Positions 1-7,713 of a stretch of DNA of 64,000 bases are shown one piece after another. The position numbers and the translations under genes are program-made. Positions within the stretch are counted from its first letter, which is position 1, and every line of letters begins with the position of its first letter. The notes below the pieces were generated by a model. It searched no databases. It was not told the origin of the DNA and saw only the letters and a program-made list of their open reading frames with translations. The stretch is from Gordonia neofelifaecis NRRL B-59395 (GTDB lineage Bacteria; Actinomycetota; Actinomycetes; Mycobacteriales; Mycobacteriaceae): assembly GCF_000192435.1 (NCBI RefSeq), contig NZ_AEUD01000001.1, forward strand, positions 124,001 through 188,000. The letters are read 5' to 3'.

Positions 1-90
1 CGTGCTGGGGTCGTAGACGTCGGCGGTGGCGCCGGTCGCGGCGACGTGAGCGCCGTTCAGGTAGTGATCGATGGTCCGCAATGCAGTCAT
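1..90 (-). CDS. mmsA: Methylmalonate-semialdehyde dehydrogenase, N-terminal fragment (runs off the window)
   Basis: Only the first 30 codons are inside the window, and the gene continues past base 1. They read MTALRTIDHYLNGAHVA, then a short Ala/Thr stretch ending in ADVYDPST. This is the typical N-terminus of CoA-acylating methylmalonate-semialdehyde dehydrogenase (MmsA), which converts methylmalonate or malonate semialdehyde to propionyl- or acetyl-CoA in valine and inositol catabolism. The ATG is preceded by GGAAGGA about six bases upstream, which supports the start. A palindrome 45 bases upstream is a likely operator. The assignment rests on a short N-terminus; another aldehyde dehydrogenase of the same branch is possible. 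Confidence 0.65.
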   Translation of the reverse strand, partial: MTALRTIDHYLNGAHVAATGATADVYDPST

Positions 91-134
91 GCGCCGTCCT
101 TCCAGAGACTCCGTGGGTGACGTGAACCACGATA

Positions 135-152
135 TACTTGGATGTCCAAGTA
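135..152. promoter_or_regulatory. Palindromic operator upstream of the mmsA-like gene
   Basis: TACTTGGATGTCCAAGTA is an 8-bp perfect inverted repeat around a TG centre. It lies 45 bases upstream of the start codon at 90, in a locally AT-rich stretch. Its size and shape fit a TetR- or MarR-type dimer site. The regulator is not encoded nearby, so the identity of the binding protein is unknown. Confidence 0.55.
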
Positions 153-195
153 ATTCAAGAGTCGGCTGCCCCGACACGGGAGCACTCGCCTCATG

Positions 196-269
196 CGCAC
201 AGGATTGACCGCTCAGCCGCGATCTCCCCGAAATAGGGGATCTCGGAGCTGAGCGGTCAATCCTGTGCG
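196..269. terminator. Long inverted repeat at the 3' end of the thiolase-like/crotonase gene
   Basis: Two perfectly complementary 21-base arms (196-216 and 249-269) enclose a 32-base centre that holds a second imperfect CCCC/GGGG stem. It begins 10 bases beyond the stop codon of the minus-strand gene ending at 280 and precedes the divergent operator and mmsA promoter. A factor-independent terminator is the simplest reading. There is no U-tract, as is common in actinobacteria. Confidence 0.7.
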
Positions 270-279
270 GACGACTCCG

Positions 280-2721
280 TCAGCGGCCCTTCCACTCGGG
301 TTCGCGCTTCTGGGCGAACGCCGTGAGTCCCTCCCGGAAGTCCTCGGACACCAGCACGGTGTCGAGGACGGACATGCTGTCGAGTGTGGCGCGCACGGCG
401 TCGGGCTCCGATTCGGCGGCCGCCATCGCGGACAGGGACGCGCGGACGGCGATCGGCGACCCTGCGAGCAGTTCGCGGGCGACGCCGCGAGCGGTGTCCA
501 TCACCTCACCGTGCGCAGCGACCCGCGAGACGAGGCCGTGGGCGGCGGCCTGCGCCGCGTCGAGCCTGCGGCCGGTCAGGATCATGTCGCGTGCCAGCGC
601 CGGCGGCAGCACGCGGGGGAGACGCACCAATCCGCCGGCGGCCGCGGCGAGACCGACCCGCACTTCGGGGAGCCCGAACGAGGCGTGCTCGTCCGCGACG
701 ATCAGGTGGCAGGCGAGCGCGACCTCCAGCCCGCCGCCGAGTGCATATCCGTTGACCGCGGCGATCACCGGCTTCGGCAGCTCCCGCCGGGTGGTCAGAC
801 CTGCGAATCCGTTGGCGGGCACCGAGAGTCCGCCGGCCGTGGAACCGGCGCCGAGATCGTTGCCCGCGGAGAACGCCTTGTCGCCCGCTCCGGTGAGGAT
901 CGCGACCCACAGGTCCGGGTCGGCGAAGTACGCGTCGAAGACGGCGTCGAGCTCGGCGTTCGTGACCGGACTCATCGCATTTCGGGCCTCGGGGCGGTCG
1001 ATGGTCACTTCGAGGATGTGGCCGTCGCGGCGGACGCGCAGGTGCTCGTACTGCTCGGCGAATCCGACCGCGGGCCGCGGATGGCGGTCGTCCAGTGCGT
1101 CTCGTGTGAGTGCGACGTGGTTGCGACCGGCCCCGGACCGGCTGAAGACGGGTGTGCCGATCGGGTCGTCGTCGGCCGACAGCAGCGCCACCAGCTCCGG
1201 GTCATCGGCCGTCGCGACGAAGCGGGAGCCGTCGTCGAGTCTGCCGACGACGGTCGCGCCGGGGGCGGCACCGTCGGGGTCGATCACGACGAATGACTCG
1301 ATGGTCGCGGGGCCGTTCGGATACCGGGTGACTGCGACGGTCGGAGCCGTGTCGAGTTCACGCTGCAGACCGGCAGAGGTCGAGGCACGCCAGGAGACGG
1401 GCGACGTCGAGTACACGCCGACGGAGTACTTGCTGAGGACGCCGCCGTTCGCGGCGACCAGTCCGAACGAACCCGGTCGCCGACGGGCGCGGGCGACGAT
1501 CTCGGCGATCGCGTGCATCGAGTAGTTGTTGCCGGGTCCGCCGAAGTAGGGGAGTCCGCCGGTCACTGTGAGCCCGCGCGGGTCGTCGGGTTCGAGTCCG
1601 AGGTCTTCGCACACGTGCGACACCGCGACCGGGAAACAGCTGTACAGGTCGAGGTCCGCGAGGTCGTCGATCCCGATGCGCGCGAGCCGCAGGGCCTCGT
1701 GGACCGCAGCCGTCGACGCCGGTCCGCGTGACAGGTCGGGCCGGGACAGCAGGGGGCGTTCGCGGGTGTCGGCGTGGCCGTGGAGGAAGACCCACCGGTC
1801 CGCCGGAATGCCCGCAGCGGTGGCCGCGGCTACCGACATCAGCACCACCGCAGCAGCCTGATTGACGTGATCGCGCGCGACCATCCGTCGCGTGTACGGC
1901 ACCGACACCCGTCGATTCCGCGGGGTGACGACCGCGATGTCCTCGGCGGAGAAGGCCTCGGGCGCAGCCGAATACGGGTTCTCCGCCGCCACCGTGCTCA
2001 TCGGTGCCAGCCATTCGCCCATCGATCGCGCGTAGTCCTCGGCGGACGCCCCGAGTCGGTGCCTGCGCGCGTTCTCGACGATCGAGTACTGCGAGATCGG
2101 AATGACCACACCGTGTTTCACCTCTTCCACCGAGGTGAGACCGCCGATGGAGTATCCGCGGTCCTCCAGCTGACCGCCGATGGATTCGCTGAAATCCGTT
2201 GTGGTGCCGTTCTTCTGGGCATGACGCACGGTCGACATGATTTCGGCGCCGAACAGCACGACCGCCTCACACCGGCCGGCGGCGATCTCCGCGCCGAACT
2301 CGTTCACCAGATGCTGGGGACTCTGGCCCCCGGTGACCGCCTCGACGGCGCGTCGCGGATCCATGCCGGTACGCGCCGCGACCGCGCGGGGCATGTTGTC
2401 CGGCCTGCCGAAGGGGGAGTGCGACGCCGGACTCGACTTCTCGAACGACCGCACGGCCACCGCGACGTCGATGGACGCGGGCGGCGCGCCTGTCTCGGCC
2501 CCGGCGTCGGCGAAGGCCGCGGCCACCGCGCGGGCGGCGAGATCGGCTTCTCCGAGGGCCGCGTAGTCGGCGTCGTCGATGCGTTCGGCCGCCTGGCCCA
2601 CCCCTACGATGACGGGAGTGGAGGGGTCGAGTTCATCGACACGGAGGGTGGGAATCGAGATGCCGGACAAGTCCGCCGCCTTTCCGGCGCCGCGGCCGCG
2701 GCGCCTGACACTGCTCCGCAT
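280..2721 (-). CDS. Fusion protein: thiolase-like (TLP1-type) domain plus enoyl-CoA hydratase domain
   Basis: About 813 residues in one uninterrupted frame. Residues ~30-430 are a thiolase-superfamily fold (TPVIVGVGQ near the start, DLYSCFPVAV and GGLPYFGGPGNNY later). Residues ~430-530 match the extra C-terminal domain of mycobacterial thiolase-like protein type 1 (TIESFVVIDPDG, VVGRLDDGSRF). The last ~260 residues are a crotonase: oxyanion-hole segments FSAGNDLG and NGYALGGGLEVALACH, and catalytic-type Glu in LPEVRVGL. Where a true thiolase carries its nucleophilic Cys (near residue 110) this protein reads VTGGQSPQHLVNE, with no Cys, so thiolytic chemistry is doubtful. No Met, Val or Leu start codon with a ribosome site is seen between the domains, so a real fusion is likely. 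Start ATG 2721 is uncertain; TTG 2670 is an alternative. It is divergent from the WS/DGAT-like gene. A role in fatty-acid or steroid acyl-CoA metabolism is inferred. Confidence 0.8.
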   Translation of the reverse strand: MRSSVRRRGRGAGKAADLSGISIPTLRVDELDPSTPVIVGVGQAAERIDDADYAALGEADLAARAVAAAFADAGAETGAPPASIDVAVAVRSFEKSSPASHSPFGRPDNMPRAVAARTGMDPRRAVEAVTGGQSPQHLVNEFGAEIAAGRCEAVVLFGAEIMSTVRHAQKNGTTTDFSESIGGQLEDRGYSIGGLTSVEEVKHGVVIPISQYSIVENARRHRLGASAEDYARSMGEWLAPMSTVAAENPYSAAPEAFSAEDIAVVTPRNRRVSVPYTRRMVARDHVNQAAAVVLMSVAAATAAGIPADRWVFLHGHADTRERPLLSRPDLSRGPASTAAVHEALRLARIGIDDLADLDLYSCFPVAVSHVCEDLGLEPDDPRGLTVTGGLPYFGGPGNNYSMHAIAEIVARARRRPGSFGLVAANGGVLSKYSVGVYSTSPVSWRASTSAGLQRELDTAPTVAVTRYPNGPATIESFVVIDPDGAAPGATVVGRLDDGSRFVATADDPELVALLSADDDPIGTPVFSRSGAGRNHVALTRDALDDRHPRPAVGFAEQYEHLRVRRDGHILEVTIDRPEARNAMSPVTNAELDAVFDAYFADPDLWVAILTGAGDKAFSAGNDLGAGSTAGGLSVPANGFAGLTTRRELPKPVIAAVNGYALGGGLEVALACHLIVADEHASFGLPEVRVGLAAAAGGLVRLPRVLPPALARDMILTGRRLDAAQAAAHGLVSRVAAHGEVMDTARGVARELLAGSPIAVRASLSAMAAAESEPDAVRATLDSMSVLDTVLVSEDFREGLTAFAQKREPEWKGR

Positions 2722-2760
2722 TATGCCCACGTTGCCATCAGCCGATGGCAGGGAGGTCTC

Positions 2761-4044
2761 ATGAGCCCGCTCACGCCGCCGGACGCTGCGATGTACTGGC
2801 GGTCCCTGACCGCGGCCACCGATCAGTACCTGCTGTACGCCTTCGCCGCCACAGACGCTCCGGTGTCCGCCCTGGTCGAGCGACTGAGCGCGCGGGCCCG
2901 CGGGATCGCCGATCTCAACCTGACGGTGGAGCCGGTGCCGGGTGACCTCGACTATCCGCGGTGGCAGCCGTCGCCCGTCGCCGCCGACCAGTTCCGCACG
3001 TACGACGTGACCACCTGGGACGACTGTCTCCGGTCGGTCGCTGACCTGATGGCGACGCCGCGGCGCGCCGCGGACGCGCTGTGGCGGGTCCACATCTTCG
3101 GTCAGCTCGTCGGCGTGCCCGAGGCGCGGGGCGGACCCGCGAACGTCGTCGTGCTGCAGATCTCGCATGCGCTGGGCGACGGTCGTCGGGTGTCGGCGAT
3201 CGCGCGGCGGCTCCTGTCCGACGGAGAGCCCGACCCGCCGCCGCGCGCGGCACGCCTGCCCGCGGCGGTGGTGGCCGGGGTCGGCGCGGCGACCACCCTC
3301 CCCAGGCTCGCGGTCGGCACGGCGGCCGGAATGGCCGCATGGCGCAAGCAGTCTCGCCGTCGCGGTCGGATCGATTCGCCGGTCGCACCGATCGAGCCGA
3401 CGGTGCTGAACCTCCCGGACTCGGGACGGATCGAGCTCCGCACACTCACTCTTCGCCGGGCGGCGGTGCGAGAACTCGGGCCGTCGGTCACGCTCGGGAT
3501 ACTCGTCGCGGTGGCCGAGGTCCTGCCCGCATTCGGCGGAGCGACCCGCGACGGTCGCGTCGTCGTCGAACTCACCGTCGCCCGTGACTCCCGGAATCGG
3601 CAGCGCAACGACTTTCACACGGTCCCGATCGACCTCGACGCGGGACTCGGACGGGCCGAACGCGCGGCGTCGATCGGCAGGCAGATCGGCGCGGCCCGAC
3701 GTCGGGACGACGACCCGGCCAACGTCGCGGCCCGCCGTGCGGCGGCCGCGGCACCGGCAGTCCTCGAGGCACTGGCGGTACGACTGTCCGCGACCGGCCC
3801 GATTCCGGACCGCGTGGCGGGGGCGACCGTCGTCTCGTCGGTGAACCGAGGTGCCGGAGACTTGGTCCTGGCGGGTGGGCGAGTGCTGTTCACCGCGGGT
3901 TTCCCGGCCCTGTCGACGGTGCACGGGATGACGCACGGTGTGCACGGGATCGGCGACACGGTGACCGTGTCGATCGCCGCGCGGGGTGCTGCCGCGCACC
4001 GAATCGACGGCTACCTGGCGGCGTTGCGGGCGGCGTTGGCCTAA
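2761..4044 (+). CDS. Wax ester synthase/diacylglycerol acyltransferase-like protein
   Basis: 427 residues. It resembles the bacterial WS/DGAT family, which esterifies acyl-CoA with diacylglycerol or a fatty alcohol to make storage lipid. The condensation-like motif HHxxxDG appears here as SHALGDG near residue 138, so the first His is Ser while the second His, which is thought to be catalytic, and the DG are kept. A C-terminal WS/DGAT-type half follows (VVSSVNRGAGDLVLAGG, then a segment rich in HG and TV). Start ATG 2761 has GGGAGG eight bases upstream. The protein is shorter than the ~460-480 residues typical of active enzymes and lacks the usual N-terminal start of the family, so enzymatic activity is uncertain. 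It is divergently transcribed from the thiolase-like/crotonase gene, 39 bases apart, suggesting shared control of lipid genes. Confidence 0.65.
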   Translation: MSPLTPPDAAMYWRSLTAATDQYLLYAFAATDAPVSALVERLSARARGIADLNLTVEPVPGDLDYPRWQPSPVAADQFRTYDVTTWDDCLRSVADLMATPRRAADALWRVHIFGQLVGVPEARGGPANVVVLQISHALGDGRRVSAIARRLLSDGEPDPPPRAARLPAAVVAGVGAATTLPRLAVGTAAGMAAWRKQSRRRGRIDSPVAPIEPTVLNLPDSGRIELRTLTLRRAAVRELGPSVTLGILVAVAEVLPAFGGATRDGRVVVELTVARDSRNRQRNDFHTVPIDLDAGLGRAERAASIGRQIGAARRRDDDPANVAARRAAAAAPAVLEALAVRLSATGPIPDRVAGATVVSSVNRGAGDLVLAGGRVLFTAGFPALSTVHGMTHGVHGIGDTVTVSIAARGAAAHRIDGYLAALRAALA

Positions 4045-4083
4045 GCTCAGGCGACGAATCGGGCGTGCGCGTAGCCTTCAGAC

Positions 4084-5457
4084 ATGACTGCTTATGTGAC
4101 AGAGAACCCATCAACCGGCGCCGTCGAACGCGAGTTCCCGACCATCTCGGACGAGCAGATCGATCCGATCCTGCAGCGCGCTGACGGGGCCTACCGTGAC
4201 TGGCGGAAGACGCCGATCGAACAGCGGGTGCAGATGCTCCGCGACACCGCCGCCGCCTACCGCGAGCGGGCCGCGGAGCTCGCGTCGATCGTCACCACGG
4301 AGATGGGCAAACCGACCAATCAGGGCCTCGGTGAACTGGCGCTCACCGCGATGATCTACGACTGGTACGCCGAGAACGGACCGGGCCTCCTCGAGACCCA
4401 GCAGCTGGACCCGCAGGGCGCCGCGGAGTCGATCGTCACGCGCACCCCGATCGGGCCGATCCTCGGCATCATGCCCTGGAACTTCCCGTACTACCAGGTG
4501 GCCCGCTTCGTGGCACCGAACCTGTTGCTGGGCAACACGATCATCCTGAAGCACGCGCCCATCTGTGCGGCGTCGTCGGAGGCGATGGCGGAGATCGCCC
4601 ACGCCGCGGGCGTCCCCGAGGACGCGTACATCAACATCTTCGCCACCAATGAGCAGATCGCCACGATGATCGCCGACCGCCGGGTCCAGGGTGTCTCCCT
4701 GACCGGTTCGAGCCGCGCCGGTGCCGCGGTCGCCGAGGTCGCGGCCCGCAACCTGAAGAAGTCCGTTCTCGAGCTCGGCGGCTCCGACCCGTTCATCGTG
4801 CTCGACACGCCGGACGTCGCAGCGCTCGCCGCGGGTGCCGCGGCGATGCGCACCATGAACGCCGGTCAGGCCTGTAACTCGCCGAAGCGGTTCATCGTCG
4901 ACGAGTCGATCTACGACGACTTCGTCACCAACCTGACCGCCGCCATCTCGAACCTGGCCGTCGGCGATCCGGCCGACGCCGGCACCAACGTGGGGCCGCT
5001 GTCGTCGGTCACCGCCCGCGACAACGTCGTCAAGCAGGTCGCCGAGGCGGTCGCGCAGGGTGCCACGCTGCACACCGGCGGCGAGGCCCTCGACGGTCCC
5101 GGCGCGTTCATGGCGCCCGCCGTCATCACCGACGTGACGCCTGAGATGAACCTCTACCGCGAGGAGATCTTCGGTCCCGTGGCGGTCGTCTACAAGTTCT
5201 CGTCCGTCGACGACGCGGTCGAGCTGGCGAACGACGTCGACTACGGCCTGTCCGGATCGGTGTGGAGCGCCGACGTCGACGCCGCGCAGGCCGTCGCCGA
5301 TCGCCTCGACGTCGGCATGGCGATGGTCAACGAGCACGGCACGACGTTGCCGGGCCTGCCGTTCGGCGGCGTCAAGCAGTCCGGGTACGGACGCGAACTC
5401 GGGCAGTGGGGCCTCGGCGAGTTCGCCAACGTCCGGCTGCGCCGCACCGCGAAGTAG
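4084..5457 (+). CDS. gabD1: NAD(P)-dependent aldehyde dehydrogenase, succinate-semialdehyde type
   Basis: 457 residues, the same length as I recall for M. tuberculosis GabD1. It oxidises an aldehyde, probably succinate semialdehyde, to the acid with NAD(P)+. Visible signatures are the nucleotide-binding segment MPWNFPYYQ, LTGSSRAG, the general-base Glu in LELGGSDPF, and the catalytic Cys in NAGQACNSPKRF. The C-terminal PFGGVKQSGYGRELG is standard for the family. The start ATG lies 39 bases after the WS/DGAT-like stop, and the two genes may be co-transcribed. Substrate is inferred from similarity; other short-chain aldehydes are possible. Confidence 0.8.
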   Translation: MTAYVTENPSTGAVEREFPTISDEQIDPILQRADGAYRDWRKTPIEQRVQMLRDTAAAYRERAAELASIVTTEMGKPTNQGLGELALTAMIYDWYAENGPGLLETQQLDPQGAAESIVTRTPIGPILGIMPWNFPYYQVARFVAPNLLLGNTIILKHAPICAASSEAMAEIAHAAGVPEDAYINIFATNEQIATMIADRRVQGVSLTGSSRAGAAVAEVAARNLKKSVLELGGSDPFIVLDTPDVAALAAGAAAMRTMNAGQACNSPKRFIVDESIYDDFVTNLTAAISNLAVGDPADAGTNVGPLSSVTARDNVVKQVAEAVAQGATLHTGGEALDGPGAFMAPAVITDVTPEMNLYREEIFGPVAVVYKFSSVDDAVELANDVDYGLSGSVWSADVDAAQAVADRLDVGMAMVNEHGTTLPGLPFGGVKQSGYGRELGQWGLGEFANVRLRRTAK

Positions 5458-5471
5458 CCCGGGCACGAACG

Positions 5472-5508
5472 GAAGGCGCCGGATCAGCAATGCTGATCCG
5501 GCGCCTTC
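5472..5508. terminator. Perfect inverted repeat between convergent genes
   Basis: Arms of 18 bases (5472-5489 and 5491-5508) pair perfectly around a single A. The element sits between the stop of the aldehyde dehydrogenase (plus) and the stop of the decapeptide-repeat gene (minus), so it most likely terminates both. Confidence 0.75.
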
Positions 5509-5524
5509 GACGCTGTCGGTGGTG

Positions 5525-6457
5525 TCAGTCGCGGCCCGGGTAACGGCTGGCGGCGTCGTCGGCCGGGTCGCCGGGCAGCTGGGGCCGAGTGGTCGGCGAT
5601 GTCCCCCCACCGTTGGCGTATCCGCCGCGGGTGAGGCGCTTGGGCAGCCGGTCGGCGAGGCCGCCGATCGGGGCGACCGATGCGTTGAGCAGTTCCACGA
5701 CCTCGTTGAGGTGATCGACGGTCTCCTGCATCGCCGCGAGGTTCGGCGGCAGGGAGGCGAGCGTCTCGGACAACTCGGTGAACTTGTCGAGCGGTCCGCC
5801 CGGGGCGATCAGCTTCTCGAGCGCACCGTCGGCGCCCAGGAGCTGGTCGAGCAGTCCTTCGTCGCTCGCCGCGCGGTCGAGCACACCGTCGGGCTGGGAG
5901 AGCTTCTCGAGCACACCGTCGGGCGCGGTCAGCTTGTCGACGATGCCGCCCTCCGAGGTCAGGCGTTCCAGGATGCCCTCGTTCTCGGTGAACTGGTCGA
6001 CGACGCCGCCTTCGCGGGTCAGGCGGTCCAGCGGGCCGTCTTTGGCCGCCAGCCGCATCAGAATGCCCTTCTCATCGGTCATCTGATCGAGCAGACCGCC
6101 GCGTTCAGTGAGCTTCTCCAGCAGACCGTCGGGCGCGGTGAGCCGGTCGATGACCCCGTCGGGCTGGATCAGCCTGTCGAGCGGCCCGCCGTTGGCGAGG
6201 ATCCGGCCGAACGGACGGTCCGGGCTCAGCAGATCCGCGACCTGACTCAGAATCGTCAAAGGTGCACGGACGGTGGCGATCTCACTGCCATCCCTGATGC
6301 CGAGCATCGAGTTCACTTCACTCTCGACGCTTTCGGCGGTGAGCCGGGCGACGTTGACGACCGACTCGACGGTCGACAGTGCGATCCCCGCTGTCGCGAA
6401 GCCGATACGCAGCGGAATCTTGACCGCCGTCCGGACTTCTTTCGCACCATTATTCAT
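5525..6457 (-). CDS. Decapeptide-repeat protein of unknown function
   Basis: 310 residues, not recognised as a named family. Residues 1-80 are helical-looking, with a mildly hydrophobic stretch (IPLRIGFATAGIALSTV) but no clear signal peptide. Residues 91-230 are 14 exact-length 10-residue units of consensus G-[PVLI]-[LVI]-[DE]-[RKQ]-[LMF]-[TIS]-x-x-x (for example GPLDRLTREG, GVLEKLSQPD, GLLDQMTDEK), and residues 81-90 look like a degenerate extra unit. Each unit keeps the hydrophobic/charged alternation of an amphipathic helix or solenoid. Residues ~235-262 form another amphipathic helix (NLAAMQETVDHLNEVVELL), and the tail is Pro/Gly-rich and disordered. The amphipathic pattern could suit a lipid-droplet, membrane-surface or scaffold protein; that is inference only. 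It faces the aldehyde dehydrogenase across a shared terminator. Confidence 0.75.
   Translation of the reverse strand: MNNGAKEVRTAVKIPLRIGFATAGIALSTVESVVNVARLTAESVESEVNSMLGIRDGSEIATVRAPLTILSQVADLLSPDRPFGRILANGGPLDRLIQPDGVIDRLTAPDGLLEKLTERGGLLDQMTDEKGILMRLAAKDGPLDRLTREGGVVDQFTENEGILERLTSEGGIVDKLTAPDGVLEKLSQPDGVLDRAASDEGLLDQLLGADGALEKLIAPGGPLDKFTELSETLASLPPNLAAMQETVDHLNEVVELLNASVAPIGGLADRLPKRLTRGGYANGGGTSPTTRPQLPGDPADDAASRYPGRD
5768..6217 (-). repeat. Array of 30-bp coding repeats (14 clear units plus one degenerate)
   Basis: This is the DNA of residues 81-230 of the decapeptide-repeat protein. Units are exactly 30 bases with no indels. They diverge at the nucleotide level but keep Gly at position 1, hydrophobics at 2, 3 and 6, and mostly Asp or Glu at 4, which suggests selection on protein structure rather than recent slippage. 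Confidence 0.85.
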
Positions 6458-6478
6458 GGGTGAAGATTGTAGCCTCAG

Positions 6479-7042
6479 CTACTTCTTGGCTGCAGCCTTC
6501 GCCGCCTTCTTGAAGTCGCGGACGCGTTGCAGGGAGTCGGGATCGGTGACGTCCGCCACCGATCGGTAGCCTGTGCGCCCGTAATCGCCGGTCACCTTCG
6601 TCCAGCCGCGCGGCTTGACGTCGAGTTGTTTGGCCAGCAGCGCGACGAAGATCTTCGCCTTCTGCTCGCCGAAGCCGGGCAGGGCACGGACTCGGGCGAA
6701 CAATTCCTCGCCGGTCCGCGCCGTGGTCCAGATCGCCGCCGTGTCACCGTCGTACTCGTCGACGATCAGGCGGGCCAGTTCCTGGATGCGACCGGCCATC
6801 GAGCGACCGTAGCGATGCACTGCGGGAGGAGTCGCACACAGGTCGGCGAACGACTCGGGGTCGGCGTCGGCGATGGCGACGGGATCCAGCGTGCCGAATC
6901 GTTCGAGGACCTTCGCCGGGCCGGCGAAGGCGCGCTCCATCGGGAACTGCTGGTCGAGCAGCATTCCGGTGACCAGTGCGAAGGCATCGGTCGACAGCAG
7001 TTCGTCGGCGGTCGGATCCTGGGCGATCTGGAGTTTGGCCAT
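6479..7042 (-). CDS. HhH-GPD family DNA-repair-like protein
   Basis: 187 residues from ATG 7042. It matches the uncharacterised actinobacterial HhH-GPD family that begins MAKLQIAQDPTADELL and has LLDQQFPMERAFAGP near residue 30. The helix-hairpin-helix is visible as ALPGFGEQKAKIFVALLAKQL around residues 130-150. The C-terminus is a Lys/Ala tail. Members are presumed base-excision or DNA-binding proteins; no substrate is known to me, and the Lys/Asp glycosylase pair is not evident. Two further Met codons upstream (7051 and 7078) keep the frame open, but the conserved family N-terminus favours 7042. The gene is separated from the repeat protein by only 21 bases. Confidence 0.7.
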   Translation of the reverse strand: MAKLQIAQDPTADELLSTDAFALVTGMLLDQQFPMERAFAGPAKVLERFGTLDPVAIADADPESFADLCATPPAVHRYGRSMAGRIQELARLIVDEYDGDTAAIWTTARTGEELFARVRALPGFGEQKAKIFVALLAKQLDVKPRGWTKVTGDYGRTGYRSVADVTDPDSLQRVRDFKKAAKAAAKK

Positions 7043-7182
7043 GGTGTCCATGCTAAGGGTCGGGGTCCCACCGGCCATCGCCTTCGCCGCACAGCGTGCC
7101 GACCGTCCGCGCAGCGCAACGGATCGGCGGCACCCCGAGAGAAGTCCCGCCAGACGCCGCGTGCGGCTGTCACACTCCTTGC

Positions 7183-7713
7183 ATGCGTAGTGAAGACTGC
7201 TCTGCGACGAGACCGGGCCGACGAGTGCGACGCAGGAGGGGGGTGCTGGCGACCGGGGCCGCCGTCGCGGTCCTCGCCGCCGGATTCGCTGCCGTCCCGC
7301 AGGCCGCGGCCGCGCCCTACGGGGCGCAGTACGTGCGGTCGATCCGGTGCGACAGCCCCAACCCGTGGCCGGGCCCGCGACTGCCGATCATCGTCGACGT
7401 CTACACCGGTGGACCGTTCCCGACAGACGGACTGCCGGGTCCGGCCATCAGCTTGTCGGCGAACAATCCCGGCGGCGTGGGCCAGGTGCTCGAGTTGACG
7501 TCGCTGATCACGGTGGACTGGCGGAATCTCGACACCGGCCGCACCGGCTCGGTCCGGGTTCCGACACGCTCACACGCCGCGAACTGGGACGTCGTCCTGC
7601 ATCCGGGACACGGCCGGGTGGCGTTCACCGTCCACCAGAAGATCGGCGCGATGGCGTTCAACCCGATGGTGAACCCACAGTTCTCGTCCTGTCGCGGGAC
7701 GGCAGTCGCATGA
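7183..7713 (+). CDS. Small secreted protein of unknown function
   Basis: 176 residues. The N-terminus carries an Arg-rich stretch (RRVRRRRG) followed by a hydrophobic core and an AQA-like region ending PQAAAAPYGA, so it is probably exported by Sec or Tat with cleavage near residue 45. The mature part contains VDWRNLDTGRTGSV and a C-terminal FSSC. The phrase W-N-[LI]-D-x-GRTG also occurs in the secreted protein at 11925-12791, so the two are probably distant paralogues. Its stop overlaps the start of the transporter gene by four bases (ATGA), indicating one transcript. Function unknown. Confidence 0.65.
   Translation: MRSEDCSATRPGRRVRRRRGVLATGAAVAVLAAGFAAVPQAAAAPYGAQYVRSIRCDSPNPWPGPRLPIIVDVYTGGPFPTDGLPGPAISLSANNPGGVGQVLELTSLITVDWRNLDTGRTGSVRVPTRSHAANWDVVLHPGHGRVAFTVHQKIGAMAFNPMVNPQFSSCRGTAVA

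Noticed and set aside
2722-3999. Open frame extending the thiolase-like/crotonase protein upstream on the minus strand
   Set aside because: It lies antisense to the WS/DGAT-like gene, has biased Arg/Pro/His composition, and lacks homology; the thiolase fold starts near 2670.
5768-6217. Possible CRISPR-like 30-bp periodic array
   Set aside because: There are no unique spacers between repeats, the repeats are coding, and no cas genes are near.
5519-6463. Plus-strand frame through the decapeptide-repeat gene
   Set aside because: The minus frame has the exact repeat consensus and a credible start; the plus frame is its mirror.
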